DNA from: CALUOB01 sp944322305
GTDB taxonomy: Bacteria > Actinomycetota > Coriobacteriia > Coriobacteriales > Coriobacteriaceae
DNA length: 64,000 nt
Assembly (NCBI GenBank): GCA_963931605.1
Contig: OZ007031.1
Coordinates: 744,001 to 808,000 of the forward strand
Reading direction: 5' to 3'
Below, piece by piece: positions 41,834-51,434 of the stretch (within the stretch, counting starts at the first letter, position 1; every line of letters begins with the position of its first letter). The notes below the pieces were generated by a model, which did not search any database, had not been told where the DNA came from, and saw only the letters and a program-made list of their open reading frames with translations. A program made the position numbers and the translations under genes.

Positions 41834-42772
41834 TTACGCGGCCGTTACGTTGCCCTCGGCGTCCTTCTTGACCTGCATGTCGGTCAGCGGGATGAAGCCC
41901 TCCTCGGGCACGAGGTTGGCCTGGACGTCGTCGGAGAGCATGTACTCGATGAAGGCCTTGGTGACCTCGTCGGCGTCGGAGGTGGTGTACATGTGCTCGT
42001 AGGACCAGATGTTGAAGTCGCCGGACTCGACGTTCTCCTGCGTGGGCTCGACGCCGTCAACGGAGAGGGCCTTGAACTTGGAGTCATCGAAGTAGTTGAA
42101 GGCCACGTAGGAGATGGCGCCCTCGGTCTGGGAGACCTTGTCCACCACGGTGCCCGAGGAATCCTCCTCCGCAACGGGCTTGAAGGTGTCCGGCACGGTA
42201 GCGCCCGCCAGCACGGCGTCCTCGAAGGTGGCGCGGGTGCCGGAGCCGGCCTTGCGGTTGATGACCTGGATGGTGCCGGCGCTGCCGCCCACCTCGGACC
42301 AGTCGGTGATCTCGCCGGTGAAGATGCCCTTGAGCTGCTCGGTGGAGATGTCGTCGATGTCCACGCTCGAGTTCACGATCGGGCCCATGCCCACGATGGC
42401 AACCTGGTTGTCGACGAGCTTCTCGACGTCGGCAGCATCGAGCTTGGTCTCGGCGAAGACGTCGGAGCGGCCGATCTGCACCTTGCCGTCCTTGATGTCG
42501 GAGAGGCCCTGGCCAGAGCCGCCGGCGGAGATGGAGATGGACACGTCGGGGTTGGCGTCCATGAAGTCGTTCGCAGCGGCCTCAACGAGGGGCTGGAACG
42601 AGGTGGCGCCGGAGCAGGAGATGGAGCCGGAGAGCGTGCTGCCAGCGGCAGCCGAGCCGCCCTCGGTGGCAGCCTGCTGGCCACCGCAGCCCGCCAGGCC
42701 CAGGCCGGCGGCCGCAGCAGCAGCACCGAACGCGCCGATGAACGAACGTCGAGAGATATCGAAACCCTGCAT
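41834..42772 (-). CDS. pstS: Phosphate-binding lipoprotein PstS
   Basis: This 312-residue extracellular binding protein has a twin-arginine-type signal (SRRSFIGAFG, R8-R9) and a lipobox LAGC with the lipidated C29. The mature part has phosphate-binding segments SGATSFQPLVEA, GSGQGLSDIKDG and NRKAGSGTRATF. It delivers phosphate to PstCAB. A run of PhoB-type direct repeats lies 130 bp upstream. Confidence 0.95.
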   Translation of the reverse strand: MQGFDISRRSFIGAFGAAAAAAGLGLAGCGGQQAATEGGSAAAGSTLSGSISCSGATSFQPLVEAAANDFMDANPDVSISISAGGSGQGLSDIKDGKVQIGRSDVFAETKLDAADVEKLVDNQVAIVGMGPIVNSSVDIDDISTEQLKGIFTGEITDWSEVGGSAGTIQVINRKAGSGTRATFEDAVLAGATVPDTFKPVAEEDSSGTVVDKVSQTEGAISYVAFNYFDDSKFKALSVDGVEPTQENVESGDFNIWSYEHMYTTSDADEVTKAFIEYMLSDDVQANLVPEEGFIPLTDMQVKKDAEGNVTAA

Positions 42773-42902
42773 GGTTCTCCCTTCGAAAAGACATCTGGGA
42801 GACCGTTCTCCCGAGCGCTTATCGCCCGGGCACGCACCCTCCCTTAGAACCGCAGAGCATCATAGGGCGCGCTGCGGCAGACGCCGCGGGTGAGCAGCGA
42901 TG

Positions 42903-42941
42903 CCTTACAAAGGCGTGATGGGGCCTTACATTCCCCTTACA
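42903..42941 (-). promoter_or_regulatory. PhoB-type direct repeats upstream of pstS
   Basis: On the minus strand TGTAAGG occurs at 42941-42935, 42930-42924 and 42909-42903, that is at offsets 0, 11 and 32 bp, so close to an 11-bp phasing with one repeat skipped. This matches the layout of PhoB/PhoP boxes. A TATGAT -10-like box lies near 42859-42864. Confidence 0.65.
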
Positions 42942-43084
42942 TTTGCGTTGTTGGGTGAGTGTTTCTCTTTACCTTACGCTGATGCGCCCAGCTTGCAAGG
43001 GGTGTTACCGAGTTGAAACCGTTTGGAAAACGCGTGGCGCGCGGTGCCGTGCCGCGGCGGCGCGCAACGTTCCGCCGCACAGCG

Positions 43085-43205
43085 AAGGGCCCGCCTCCTT
43101 GCGGGGCGGGCCCTTCTAGCACCGTTGGGATACGCACAGAGGGGAGGGATGCATATCGCCTGACAGAAGCTGTTTTGTAGTTCATCGCCGTCAGCGCCTG
43201 TCGTT
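43085..43205 (-). ncRNA. Putative small RNA upstream of pstS
   Basis: The minus strand has TTGCGT (43234-43239), 16 bp, TATAGT (43212-43217). About 120 nt later comes a strong terminator-like stem AGGGCCCGCC..GGGCGGGCCCT (43085-43115). The segment between has no convincing coding frame and contains TCCCTCCCCTC, which could pair with ribosome-binding sites. The stem may instead just terminate the gene at 43437. Confidence 0.3.
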
Positions 43206-43436
43206 AAGTTAACTATAGCGAACTATTGGAGAGACGCAACGACAAGATCTGAGTTAGCCATGTCTTACACATTTGCTCCACAACTGGATGCGCCGGGGAG
43301 GGATGCGACGGGGAGCCGGTGGCCAAGGGGCGGCCGCCGCAGGCACGGGCGATCGCGCGTGTCACGGGTGCGCGCGGCGGCGCTGGCGTCATCTGCCATC
43401 CGTACCCGTCCCCTATGGCGGGGTGTTCGCGCGTCG

Positions 43437-43928
43437 TCAGCTCCGCGCCATCATGAGCTCTTTGGCCTCCTTGCCGGTGAGGTGCTCTATCGTGAGCTCC
43501 AGCAGGCACAGGGCGTTCAAAAACGAGCCGATCTGGGCGTCCACGCTCTCAGCGGACTCGTTGGGGGAATACCGACGGGCGAGAAGCTCGATGGCGGCGC
43601 GCTTCTCGGCCTCGTCCTCCAGCACGCGAATAGTTCCGAAGGCGATAACGCTGCGGAACAGCGTGGTGAAGCGCTCTGGCAGCACGTCGTCTTGGGCGAT
43701 CACGCAAAACGACGCCTTGGGCGAGCGCGCAACCGCGTCCACCTTGTGCCCTGCACGGGCGCTGTGGAAGTACAGCTTGCCGTCAGCGTAAACGTAGCTC
43801 ATCGGCACCGCGTACGGGTATCCGTCGTCGCCCGCCAGCGCAAGCACGCCCGAGGTGCCCGCGCGAAGGATCTCAACCGCTTCTTCGTGTGCCAGCTGCT
43901 GACGCTTTCTTCTCATGCTGCGAAACAT
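43437..43928 (-). CDS. Pyridoxamine 5'-phosphate oxidase-like FMN-binding protein
   Basis: This 163-residue split-barrel flavoprotein has the pattern LRAGTSGVLALAGDDGYPYA followed by PMSYVYADGKLYFHSA. It then has GHKVDAVARSPKASFCV and SVIAFGTIRVL. This group includes NimA-like proteins and other FMN-binding reductases; the specific reaction is unknown. GGAGCGGAAG precedes the ATG. Confidence 0.85.
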   Translation of the reverse strand: MFRSMRRKRQQLAHEEAVEILRAGTSGVLALAGDDGYPYAVPMSYVYADGKLYFHSARAGHKVDAVARSPKASFCVIAQDDVLPERFTTLFRSVIAFGTIRVLEDEAEKRAAIELLARRYSPNESAESVDAQIGSFLNALCLLELTIEHLTGKEAKELMMARS

Positions 43929-44489
43929 CGCTTCCGCTCCTTACCTCAGATGTCACCGCCCCGCACGCGTGGTTGGGCCGGCGCGCGGCCCAGCCGAGCG
44001 GCGAGGTTTACGTTCGCCGCATTGTACCACAGGCGCGTACCTGCGGCCAGCGCGCCGGCGTTTGTTACCGGCGTGAAAGAAAGCGGCACAGGGCGGCTCC
44101 GGTGCGTCGGGGCCGGCCGCGGGCCTGCGGTACGCGCCAGCTTGCGGCCTGCTCGGCGCTCGGCGCCACCCTGTGGGCTCTGTTTTGCGCTGTGCGGCTG
44201 CCCTGCGCGCTCCTGCTTGGCGCCGCCAGGCCGCTCGCGCAGCCTTGTTTGGCGCCGCGCGCGGCCCTACCCCCCCACTCGGCGCCACAGAGCCCGCAGT
44301 GTCTTGGCGCGCAACCAGCAACGTCTTGGTGCGAGAAGCTCCGAGGCCGCTCGCAGGGCAAGGCCTGCCGTTTGCCGCCGGGCATCTTGGCGCAAAACCC
44401 GCGCCCACCCAACCGGTATCCCACCTAAGACGGTGCCACCCCTCCGGTTTTCCGAGACGCACCGGTACGCGAAGGGCGATCTTTGTGCC
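43929..44489. repeat. Intergenic stretch with scattered TTGGCGC repeats
   Basis: No gene is supported in this 560-bp gap. Between about 44130 and 44400 the element YTTGGCGC or CTCGGCGC recurs at least seven times with irregular spacing, in a very GC-rich context. It separates divergently transcribed genes and may hold their promoters, none of which I could identify with confidence. Confidence 0.4.
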
Positions 44490-45554
44490 ATGGACATCTG
44501 CATCTCACATACCACCGCCGTAGAGTGGCTGCTCTCACGGCAAGACCCTGTCGCCAGCGGCTGGGCGAAGCCGTACCCCGCCGGCACGGGCGCTCCCGCC
44601 TGCCCGCCTACCGCGGCGGCTCTGCTCCGCGCCTGCAACGCCCTCAGCATCCGCCCTTCGCCCGCGCGACCGCTCGACGTGCTGGTCAGCGCCAGCAACG
44701 CGCGGCGGCACTGCCCCAACACGCTCGTCCACCTGCAGCAAAGCGCGCAAGGGAACGGGATGTTTTTGAGCTTGGGACGCGGCGTGGGGCTTTGCGCTCC
44801 CCCGCTTGCCTTTGCGCAGGCGTGCACGCAGCTTGACGACCAGGGCGCCATCGCGCTGGCCTACGCCCTCTGCAGCCGGTTCTCCCCTCAGAGGCGCGGT
44901 TGGTGCGAGCGGGCGGGGCGGCGCGCGCTCTGCCCGCCCGCGCACCTTGAGCGCTGCGCAGCGGCCGTCTGCGCGCCCGGTAGCCGGCGCGCTCAGCGAG
45001 CAGCGTCCCTCGTTGCGGGCGGGGCGCGCACGCCCCTCGCCATGGGGCTCGCCATGCTGTTTTCGCTGCCCCCGCGCTTCGGCGGCTACGGCCTGGGGCA
45101 AGCGAGGTTCGCCGCCGAGCTCACCCTCCCTCTGAGCGGGGGCGCCACCGAGCCTGCGCGCTACGCATCCTGCGTGCCTGACGTGCTTATCGCCCGAGAA
45201 GACCGCGGGCAGCCCGCGCGCTTGGTTCTTATCGACTGCGCCGAGGCAGGCCTGCCCGTTGCGCGCGCAGGCCCAAGATGCGCGGGCGCAACCGCTTGGG
45301 AGCACGCGCTGCTCCCCCGGCAGGCAACCTACGTGCGCGTTCGCGCAGAGCAGCTGAAGAGCTTCGACGCGGTTGAGGCGCAGGCCGAACGCATGCGTCG
45401 CACCCTGGGCAAGCTGAAGCCCCGACTCTCACCCGAGCTGGCGCGGCGCTACCGGCGCAGGCGCATGGCGCTGTGGAAGCGCTTCGTTGTCCCCGCGCTA
45501 GCGCCGAGCGCCGAAACGTACGGGTTGGCCACCCTGCTGCCGGCGCGCGCGTAA
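44490..45554 (+). CDS. Unrecognised protein (354 aa)
   Basis: I do not recognise the family. The ATG at 44490 begins MDICISHTTAVEWLLSRQDP; there is no strong Shine-Dalgarno sequence. Features are ARPLDVLVSASNARRH early, then a cysteine- and arginine-rich middle and TPLAMGLAMLFSLPPRFGGY followed by GLGQARFAAELTLPLSGG. The C-terminus is basic and helical (RRTLGKLKPRLSPELARRYR). A predicted nuclease-like or AbiEi-type antitoxin relation is possible but not shown. Codon bias favours a real gene; a longer frame upstream is noncoding. Confidence 0.6.
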   Translation: MDICISHTTAVEWLLSRQDPVASGWAKPYPAGTGAPACPPTAAALLRACNALSIRPSPARPLDVLVSASNARRHCPNTLVHLQQSAQGNGMFLSLGRGVGLCAPPLAFAQACTQLDDQGAIALAYALCSRFSPQRRGWCERAGRRALCPPAHLERCAAAVCAPGSRRAQRAASLVAGGARTPLAMGLAMLFSLPPRFGGYGLGQARFAAELTLPLSGGATEPARYASCVPDVLIAREDRGQPARLVLIDCAEAGLPVARAGPRCAGATAWEHALLPRQATYVRVRAEQLKSFDAVEAQAERMRRTLGKLKPRLSPELARRYRRRRMALWKRFVVPALAPSAETYGLATLLPARA

Positions 45555-45715
45555 CGCGCTGGGAGCTAGGTCGGCACCTGCGCGGCACAGCGTCTAGAAG
45601 GACAGCCGGCTTGACGCCGCCGAGGAGGCTGGAGCGCCAACGGAGCAGCGGCCGAGCGGCAAAGCCGGCGCGGCGGCGCTGCTTGGCCGCCCGGCTGCCG
45701 CAGCTCGCCGCGCGC

Positions 45716-46960
45716 TTATCGGCCGCGCAGCACCCGCACGCTTACGGCCAGCTGGCACGCCAGCAGGACTGCGGCAACAACCCACAGCGCGGGATAGCCG
45801 GCAACGGCGAGAAGCGCGCCGCCCAGCGTGCTGCCCACGCCGCCGCCCGCGAAAACGCCGAAGCCCACGAGCCCCGTGCAGAGGCCCGCCTGCGCGGGGT
45901 CGGCGTCCATGGAAAGCGAGACGAGCGTGGGCTGCACGAGGATGTACCCGAGCCCCAGGCACGCCGCCGCAGCAAGCGCCGGCTGCCACCATCCCGTCAG
46001 CGCCACGAGCACCAGGGCAAGCGCCGCGCACACGCCGGAAACCTCGCCTGCCGCGATCACGCCGCTAAGCCCGCGACGGGCGCCCAGGCTACCGGAAAGC
46101 GCGCCGCCAACCAAGCAGAACACGCCGTAGAGCATCATCACCAAACCCGCTTGCGTGGCGCTGAGCCCGCACCGCTCCGAAAGGAAGGTGCCCATGAGAC
46201 CGTAGACGCCCAAGAACAGCACGCCGGTGGTGCAGGCAAGCAGGAACACCGCCCTGCCGGGGCCGAAAAACACCCGCGCCGCGTTGCGCAAAAACGTCAC
46301 CGGAGCCGCCGGGGAAAGCGAGCGACCGGCAGCCTTGGAAGCGCGCGGGCAAGGGTTGGGAGACGCTTGCCCCGCCCCGTCTTTCTCGCCCGCGGCGTGC
46401 GCAGGCTCGCGCAGCGTCCACAAAAGCGCCCAGGCCACGAGCGCCAGCGCGCCGAACGAGGCAAACGCCGCGCGCCACCCCACCACGTCGGTGAGGATGC
46501 CGCCGAGCCCCGCCGAGAGCCCTTGGCCGGTGAACGTGATCCCCATGAGGATGCCCACGGCGCCCGCGCGCCTGGCTGCGCCCACCGTGTCGCCCACGAA
46601 GGCCTGCGAGACCGAGATAATGCCCGCCGCGAAGCATCCCGTGAGGATACGCGCCGCCACGAGCGCCGGCAACGTCGGCACCGCCGAGCAGGCGAACGTG
46701 CCCACCGCAAGCCCCAGCACGATAACGCGCAGAAGGCGCAGGCGGCCGAACCGGTCGCCGAGCGAACCGCACACCGGCTGCAGCGCGCCGTAAGGGACCA
46801 GGTACGCCGTGAGCACGATGGCGGCCGCCGACGGCAGCACGGAAAGCGTCTGGGCGATCGAGGGCAGCGCCGGCGAGACGAACCAGTTGTCCGCCGCTGA
46901 AACCAACCCGCAAAACCCGAGCGCTCCGATAACATGCAGCTCTTTTGGCGAGAAGCGCAT
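45716..46960 (-). CDS. MFS transporter
   Basis: This 414-residue protein has twelve hydrophobic helices and the MFS motif GSLGDRFGRLRLLR between helices 2 and 3. A polar central loop at about 195-225 (ASPNPCPRASKAAGRSLSP) follows. It is of the drug/arabinose-exporter type; the substrate is unknown. Two in-frame ATGs exist, at 46972 and 46960. The latter is chosen because the AAGGGG box touches the first. Confidence 0.85.
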   Translation of the reverse strand: MRFSPKELHVIGALGFCGLVSAADNWFVSPALPSIAQTLSVLPSAAAIVLTAYLVPYGALQPVCGSLGDRFGRLRLLRVIVLGLAVGTFACSAVPTLPALVAARILTGCFAAGIISVSQAFVGDTVGAARRAGAVGILMGITFTGQGLSAGLGGILTDVVGWRAAFASFGALALVAWALLWTLREPAHAAGEKDGAGQASPNPCPRASKAAGRSLSPAAPVTFLRNAARVFFGPGRAVFLLACTTGVLFLGVYGLMGTFLSERCGLSATQAGLVMMLYGVFCLVGGALSGSLGARRGLSGVIAAGEVSGVCAALALVLVALTGWWQPALAAAACLGLGYILVQPTLVSLSMDADPAQAGLCTGLVGFGVFAGGGVGSTLGGALLAVAGYPALWVVAAVLLACQLAVSVRVLRGR

Positions 46961-47851
46961 ACGCCTTACCATCCCCTTCGATCAGTTGGCCGGCAGACAC
47001 CTCCGCCGCGGACTTCGCGGTGCAGCCCGCCCAGCGCAGGCCGGCCTTGCTGCGGCGCCATCCACACGGACGCGCAGAACTTGGCGTTGACGCTGGCGCC
47101 TGCCAAACCTCAGTATGCCACAGCAGGCTTGTTTCGGAGCGCCTTCTACGTGCGCAGCCGCTTGCCGTTTTGCCACGCATCCCACCCGCCAGCCAGGCTG
47201 CCCCCCCCTCACACGGAAACGCTCGCATCGCCTCGATTTGACGCCATTTCGTCGGATGTTATTTCGACACCAGGAAGGGCGCTTGGTCGTCCGAGCGACC
47301 TGCAAGGGTGCGGTTGGTCGCGCTTTCGTCATTGCTGGAACAGTTGACCGCTCGGACGACAGTTAACTGCAGGAAATTCGCGAGTTGCGTGCGGTTTGAA
47401 CGACCAAAAGGGATTTACCTTTCGTTATCGCGATCAACTGGAAGCTTAGATGACGTTGTCGCGAGCAACGGGGCGCTTAGCCGTCGCGAGCGCGGGCAAC
47501 CGAAGCTTAGATGACATTACCGCGGGCAAGCGAATGGACTGCGAGCCGCTGCTGCAATTAACCAGAAGCTTAGATGTCCTGGTCGCGGACAATTGAAGCC
47601 TGGATGTCGCAACCGCGAGCAAAACCGACGCTTAAGTGTTGCGGACGCGGCTAAGCAGACGAGTTGCGGGCCACAACTGCGGCCAACAGGAAGCTCCGCT
47701 ATCGCGGGTGCGGGCAAGCAGGCAGGGCGCTGGCAGCGAGGTACGGCTGGGACAGGCGAACGGGCTAGGGGCAACGCAACGCGGCTGGAACGGCCGGAGC
47801 AGCCGAAATGGGCAGGCGGGTTTGAGACGGCATCGCCGTCGCCGCCTGCGG
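46961..47851. repeat. Repeat-rich intergenic region (GAAGCTTAGATG and GGTTGGTCGC types)
   Basis: The 890-bp gap between the MFS and ABC-F genes has no supported gene. From about 47290 to 47660 it holds degenerate repeats. GGTTGGTCGCGCTTTCGTCA occurs at about 47310, and GAAGCTTAGATGWC at about 47440, 47504 and 47568, with relatives at 47478, 47595 and 47629. The spacing of the clearest copies is about 64 bp. The same family appears near 53270 and 63900. Confidence 0.5.
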
Positions 47852-49789
47852 CTAGCCCTCCAGGGTTTCCGACAGCTCAAGCCACTCGGTTTCGAGCTCG
47901 TCGAGCGCCTCCTGCGCTGCGTCGACCTTGGCCTGGCCGTCTTCCAGCGCCTGGTAGTTGGTGGGGTCGGCCGCGGCCAGCTCGGCACGCGCCGCCTCTA
48001 GGCGACCGCGCTGCGTCTGCATCTTGCGCTCAACCGACGCCAGCTGCTTCTTCAGCCGGTACTCCTCCTGCCGCGAAAGCTGCGGCCGAGAAGCGCCTGC
48101 GCCGCTCGCACCCGCCGCGCCGCCAGAGCCCGCGGGGGCGCCGGCGGTCCCAGGAGCCGTGCGCGGGCCCGCGCTGTCGCTCTTCTTACCCGCCGCCGCA
48201 TCCCGCGCAGCGGCGTCGCGCTCGTCCAGCAGGCGCAGGTACTCGTCAACCCCGCCGGGCACGTGGCGCAGGTGCCCGTCTATCAGCGCGTACTGGTGGT
48301 CGGTCACGCGCTCCATGAGGTAGCGGTCGTGGCTCACCAGGATGAGGGTGCCCGGCCAGCCGTCGAGTAGGTCCTCCACGATGGCGAGCATGTCGGTGTC
48401 CAGGTCGTTGCCGGGCTCGTCCAAGATGAGCACGTTGGGCTCGGCCAAGATGGTGAGCAGAAGCTGCAGGCGGCGGCGCTGCCCACCCGAGAGGTCGCGC
48501 ACGCGCGAGAGCAGCTGCTCGCGCGTGAAGCCCAGGCGCTCGAGGAGCTTTTCGGGGCTCGTCTCCTTGCCATCCACCACGTAGGTGCGCTTGTAGCGCG
48601 AGAGAATCTCGCGCAGGGTGTCGTCCATCACCGGTGCGAGCTCGGTAAGCTGCTGCGACAGCGTGCCGAACTTGACCGTCTGACCGATCTTGACCCGCCC
48701 GCGCGTGGGCGCAAGCACGCCCTCCAGCACGCTGAGCAGCGTTGACTTGCCCGCGCCGTTCTCGCCCAGAACGCCGAAGCGGTCCCCCGGGCCGATGAGC
48801 CACGTGATGTCGCGCAGCACCTCGCGCGGCGCGCGCTCCCCCGCCGGCGCCGCACCCTCTGCGCCCGCCGCCGCGCCGACGCCCGAAGCCGCGGGCGCGT
48901 CAAAGGAGACCGACACGTTCTCCAGGTCGATCACCTGCTTGCCCAGGCGCGCCACGGCCAGGCGCTTGAGCTCGAGGGTGTTTCTCACCGGCGGCTCGTC
49001 GGCGATAAGCTCGCGCGCGGCGTCCACGCGGAACTTGGCCTTGGTGGAGCGCGCCTGCGCCCCGCGCGAAAGCCACGCGAGCTCCTTGCGGATCATGTTC
49101 TGGCGGCGCTGCTCGGCCACCGCGGCCTGCCGGTCGCGCTCGACGCGCTGCAAGATGTAGGCGGAGTAGCCGCCCTCGAAGGGCTCCACCCGCCCGTCGT
49201 GCACCTCCCACATGTGCTCGCAGACCTCGTCCAAGAACCAGCGGTCGTGCGTCACCACCAGAAGCGCGCCCTGGCCGGGCTGCCAGCGGCTCTTGAGGTG
49301 CCGCGCGAGCCAGGCGATGGCGCGCACGTCCAGGTGGTTGGTGGGCTCGTCGAGCATGAGCACGTCCCAGGTGCCGATGAGCAGGCGCGCCAGGTCGACC
49401 CGGCGACGCTGGCCGCCCGAGAGCGTGCCCACCGGCGCGTCCCACGGCACGTCGGCGATGAGCCCGGCGATGATGCCGCGGATGCGGGCGCTGGCCGCCC
49501 ACTCGTACTCCGGCATGCCGCCCACCACGTTCTCGCCCACCGAGCGCGCGGGGTCCAGGGCGTCCGTCTGCCCCAGCACGCCCACTGCCAAGTCGCGCCG
49601 CCACGTGACGCGCCCCTGGTCGGGCTCCACGGTGCGCGCGAGCACGCCCAGAAGCGACGACTTGCCGTCGCCGTTGCGGCCCACGATGCCTATGCGGTCG
49701 CCCTCGTTCACGCCGAGGGTGACCGCGTCGAACACGTGGCGCGTGGGGTACTCGAGCCCCATGCTGTCGCAGCCTATGAGAATCGCCAT
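47852..49789 (-). CDS. ABC-F family ATPase (Uup-like)
   Basis: This 645-residue soluble protein has two ABC domains: GRNGDGKSS (about 37-45) with LSGGQRRRVDLARLL, and GENGAGKST (about 345-353) with LSGGQRRRLQLLLTILAEP. They are joined by the ABC-F linker rich in R and K (about 240-290). The C-terminal 110 residues form an alanine/glycine-rich spacer and a coiled coil, as in Uup. Such proteins act on the ribosome or DNA structures, not in transport. A short alanine-rich insert (about 305-325) precedes domain 2. Confidence 0.92.
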   Translation of the reverse strand: MAILIGCDSMGLEYPTRHVFDAVTLGVNEGDRIGIVGRNGDGKSSLLGVLARTVEPDQGRVTWRRDLAVGVLGQTDALDPARSVGENVVGGMPEYEWAASARIRGIIAGLIADVPWDAPVGTLSGGQRRRVDLARLLIGTWDVLMLDEPTNHLDVRAIAWLARHLKSRWQPGQGALLVVTHDRWFLDEVCEHMWEVHDGRVEPFEGGYSAYILQRVERDRQAAVAEQRRQNMIRKELAWLSRGAQARSTKAKFRVDAARELIADEPPVRNTLELKRLAVARLGKQVIDLENVSVSFDAPAASGVGAAAGAEGAAPAGERAPREVLRDITWLIGPGDRFGVLGENGAGKSTLLSVLEGVLAPTRGRVKIGQTVKFGTLSQQLTELAPVMDDTLREILSRYKRTYVVDGKETSPEKLLERLGFTREQLLSRVRDLSGGQRRRLQLLLTILAEPNVLILDEPGNDLDTDMLAIVEDLLDGWPGTLILVSHDRYLMERVTDHQYALIDGHLRHVPGGVDEYLRLLDERDAAARDAAAGKKSDSAGPRTAPGTAGAPAGSGGAAGASGAGASRPQLSRQEEYRLKKQLASVERKMQTQRGRLEAARAELAAADPTNYQALEDGQAKVDAAQEALDELETEWLELSETLEG

Positions 49790-49820
49790 GCCGGCCTTGC
49801 CTTTCTTGAGCGCGGGCGCC

Positions 49821-51230
49821 TTACTCCTGGTAGTCGAGCTCCATGAGGCGCGTGAGCGCGATGACGTACATCTTGAGCGCGCGACGCAGCAGCTCCTCGC
49901 TGGCCGCCTCGTTGGGGCCGTGCATGGTGCCGGCCCACGCCGGCAGCTCGAGGTCGGCCTCCTCGGGCCCGAAGCTCGTGGCGCACTTGAAGTTGCGGGC
50001 GTAGGTGCCGCCGCCCATGGCGAAGAGCTTGGCCTGCTTGCCGGTCACCTCGTTGTAGGTGGCGAGCAGCGCCTGCACCGCCGGGAAGTCGGCCGAGACC
50101 GAGAACGGCGGCTTGGTCATGCCGATGCGCGCCTCGGCGCCGTGCTTCTCGGCCAGCGCCGTGAGCTTGTCGGCAAGCTCGGCGACGGAGGTGCTGTCGG
50201 GGAAGCGGATGTCGATCGTCTGCACGAAGCGGCCGTCCTCCTTGCGCATGGTGCCGCCAATGCAGGTGAGCGGCCCGAAGGCCTCGCTTTCGGTGGCGAC
50301 GCCCATGGCGCGGCCCGCCGTGTCGGCGTGAATGGTGGCGAGCAGCTCGAAGTAGTCCTGCTCAGACGGGGCAAGCAGGTTGTTCTCGCGCGCGTAGGCA
50401 ACGAGCAGGCCGATGGCGTTCACCGTGCCCTCGGGTACCGAGGCGTGCCCGCCGACACCCGCGGCGGTGAGGCGCGCCACGCCGCCGCCCGCGTCCTCGA
50501 CGGTGATCCGCTCGGCGGCGGGCAGGGTCGCGGCGTCGGCCTTGACCTCCATCACCGCGGAGCCGGGAACGGCGTTGGTGACGGTGCCCCCCTCGAAGGA
50601 CACCACGTTGCCGCCCTCGATGACCGGGCTTGCGAAGCCCATGTCGAACAGGCCCTTCTCGGCGTTGCAGACCGGGAACTCCGCGTCGGGGGTGAACAGG
50701 AAGGCCGGGTCAGCGTGGTTCTCAAGATAATGGTGGACGTCGGTCATGCCCACCTCCTCGTCGCAGCCGATCAGCGCGCGGAAGCTGTGGCGCGGCGTGA
50801 TGCCGTGCTTCAGGAAGTACGCGCCGGCGTAGAGCGAAAGGATCGCCGGGCCCTTGTCGTCGATGACGCCGCGGCCGAGCAGCCAGCCCTCGCGACGCTC
50901 CATATGGAAGGGGTCGGTGGCCCAGCCGGCACCCGCGGGCACCACGTCCACGTGCGCGATGGTGGCGATCTGCGTGTCGTCGGCACCGGGGATGTCGGCC
51001 ATGCCCACGTAACCCTCGTCGTCCGAGATCTGGTAGCCGAGCTTCTCGGCGATGCCGAGCGTGCAGTCGAGCGCGGCGCGGACCTCGGGCCCAAACGGCG
51101 CGCCGGGCTCGGCGGCGGCGCTGTCGGCCACGGAAGGATGGCTCACCACGGCGGCGATGTCTGCCACCACGTCCTCCCAGACCTCGTCGACATAGGCGTC
51201 AACGCGCTGGTTGAGCTCGGGATCGATCAT
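49821..51230 (-). CDS. pepV: M20-family dipeptidase (PepV-like)
   Basis: This 469-residue metallopeptidase has metal ligands in IAHVDVVPAG (H93, D95), GRGVIDDKGP (about D126) and the catalytic pair in GCDEEVG (about 161). HADT and the C-terminal MGGGTYARNF and MHGPNEAAS segments are typical of PepV dipeptidases, which cut unblocked dipeptides in the cytoplasm. The ATG at 51230 is preceded by AGGAGCAACC. It starts 200 bp from the HAD gene on the same strand. Confidence 0.92.
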   Translation of the reverse strand: MIDPELNQRVDAYVDEVWEDVVADIAAVVSHPSVADSAAAEPGAPFGPEVRAALDCTLGIAEKLGYQISDDEGYVGMADIPGADDTQIATIAHVDVVPAGAGWATDPFHMERREGWLLGRGVIDDKGPAILSLYAGAYFLKHGITPRHSFRALIGCDEEVGMTDVHHYLENHADPAFLFTPDAEFPVCNAEKGLFDMGFASPVIEGGNVVSFEGGTVTNAVPGSAVMEVKADAATLPAAERITVEDAGGGVARLTAAGVGGHASVPEGTVNAIGLLVAYARENNLLAPSEQDYFELLATIHADTAGRAMGVATESEAFGPLTCIGGTMRKEDGRFVQTIDIRFPDSTSVAELADKLTALAEKHGAEARIGMTKPPFSVSADFPAVQALLATYNEVTGKQAKLFAMGGGTYARNFKCATSFGPEEADLELPAWAGTMHGPNEAASEELLRRALKMYVIALTRLMELDYQE

Positions 51231-51434
51231 GGTTGCTCCTATCTGTTGGTTGGCGGTCAAAGCCGCCTTGCAAGGTCGGTACCTATTATGCACGATCGTG
51301 CGGACACGATTTTGCGCAGGATGATGCCGCGGGATGCCGCCGCGGGCCGGGCCGCGCGGGCGGCGATGGGGCCGGCGGGCCAGCCGGACGACAAGCGCCG
51401 GTGCTGGTTTGAAGCGCTTTTCTCGCCCGTCGCG

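Noticed and set aside
43260..44489. Long N-terminal extension of the plus-strand gene ending at 45554
   Set aside because: It runs antisense through the FMN-binding protein gene and a repeat-rich gap; the ATG at 44490 gives a sensible protein on its own.
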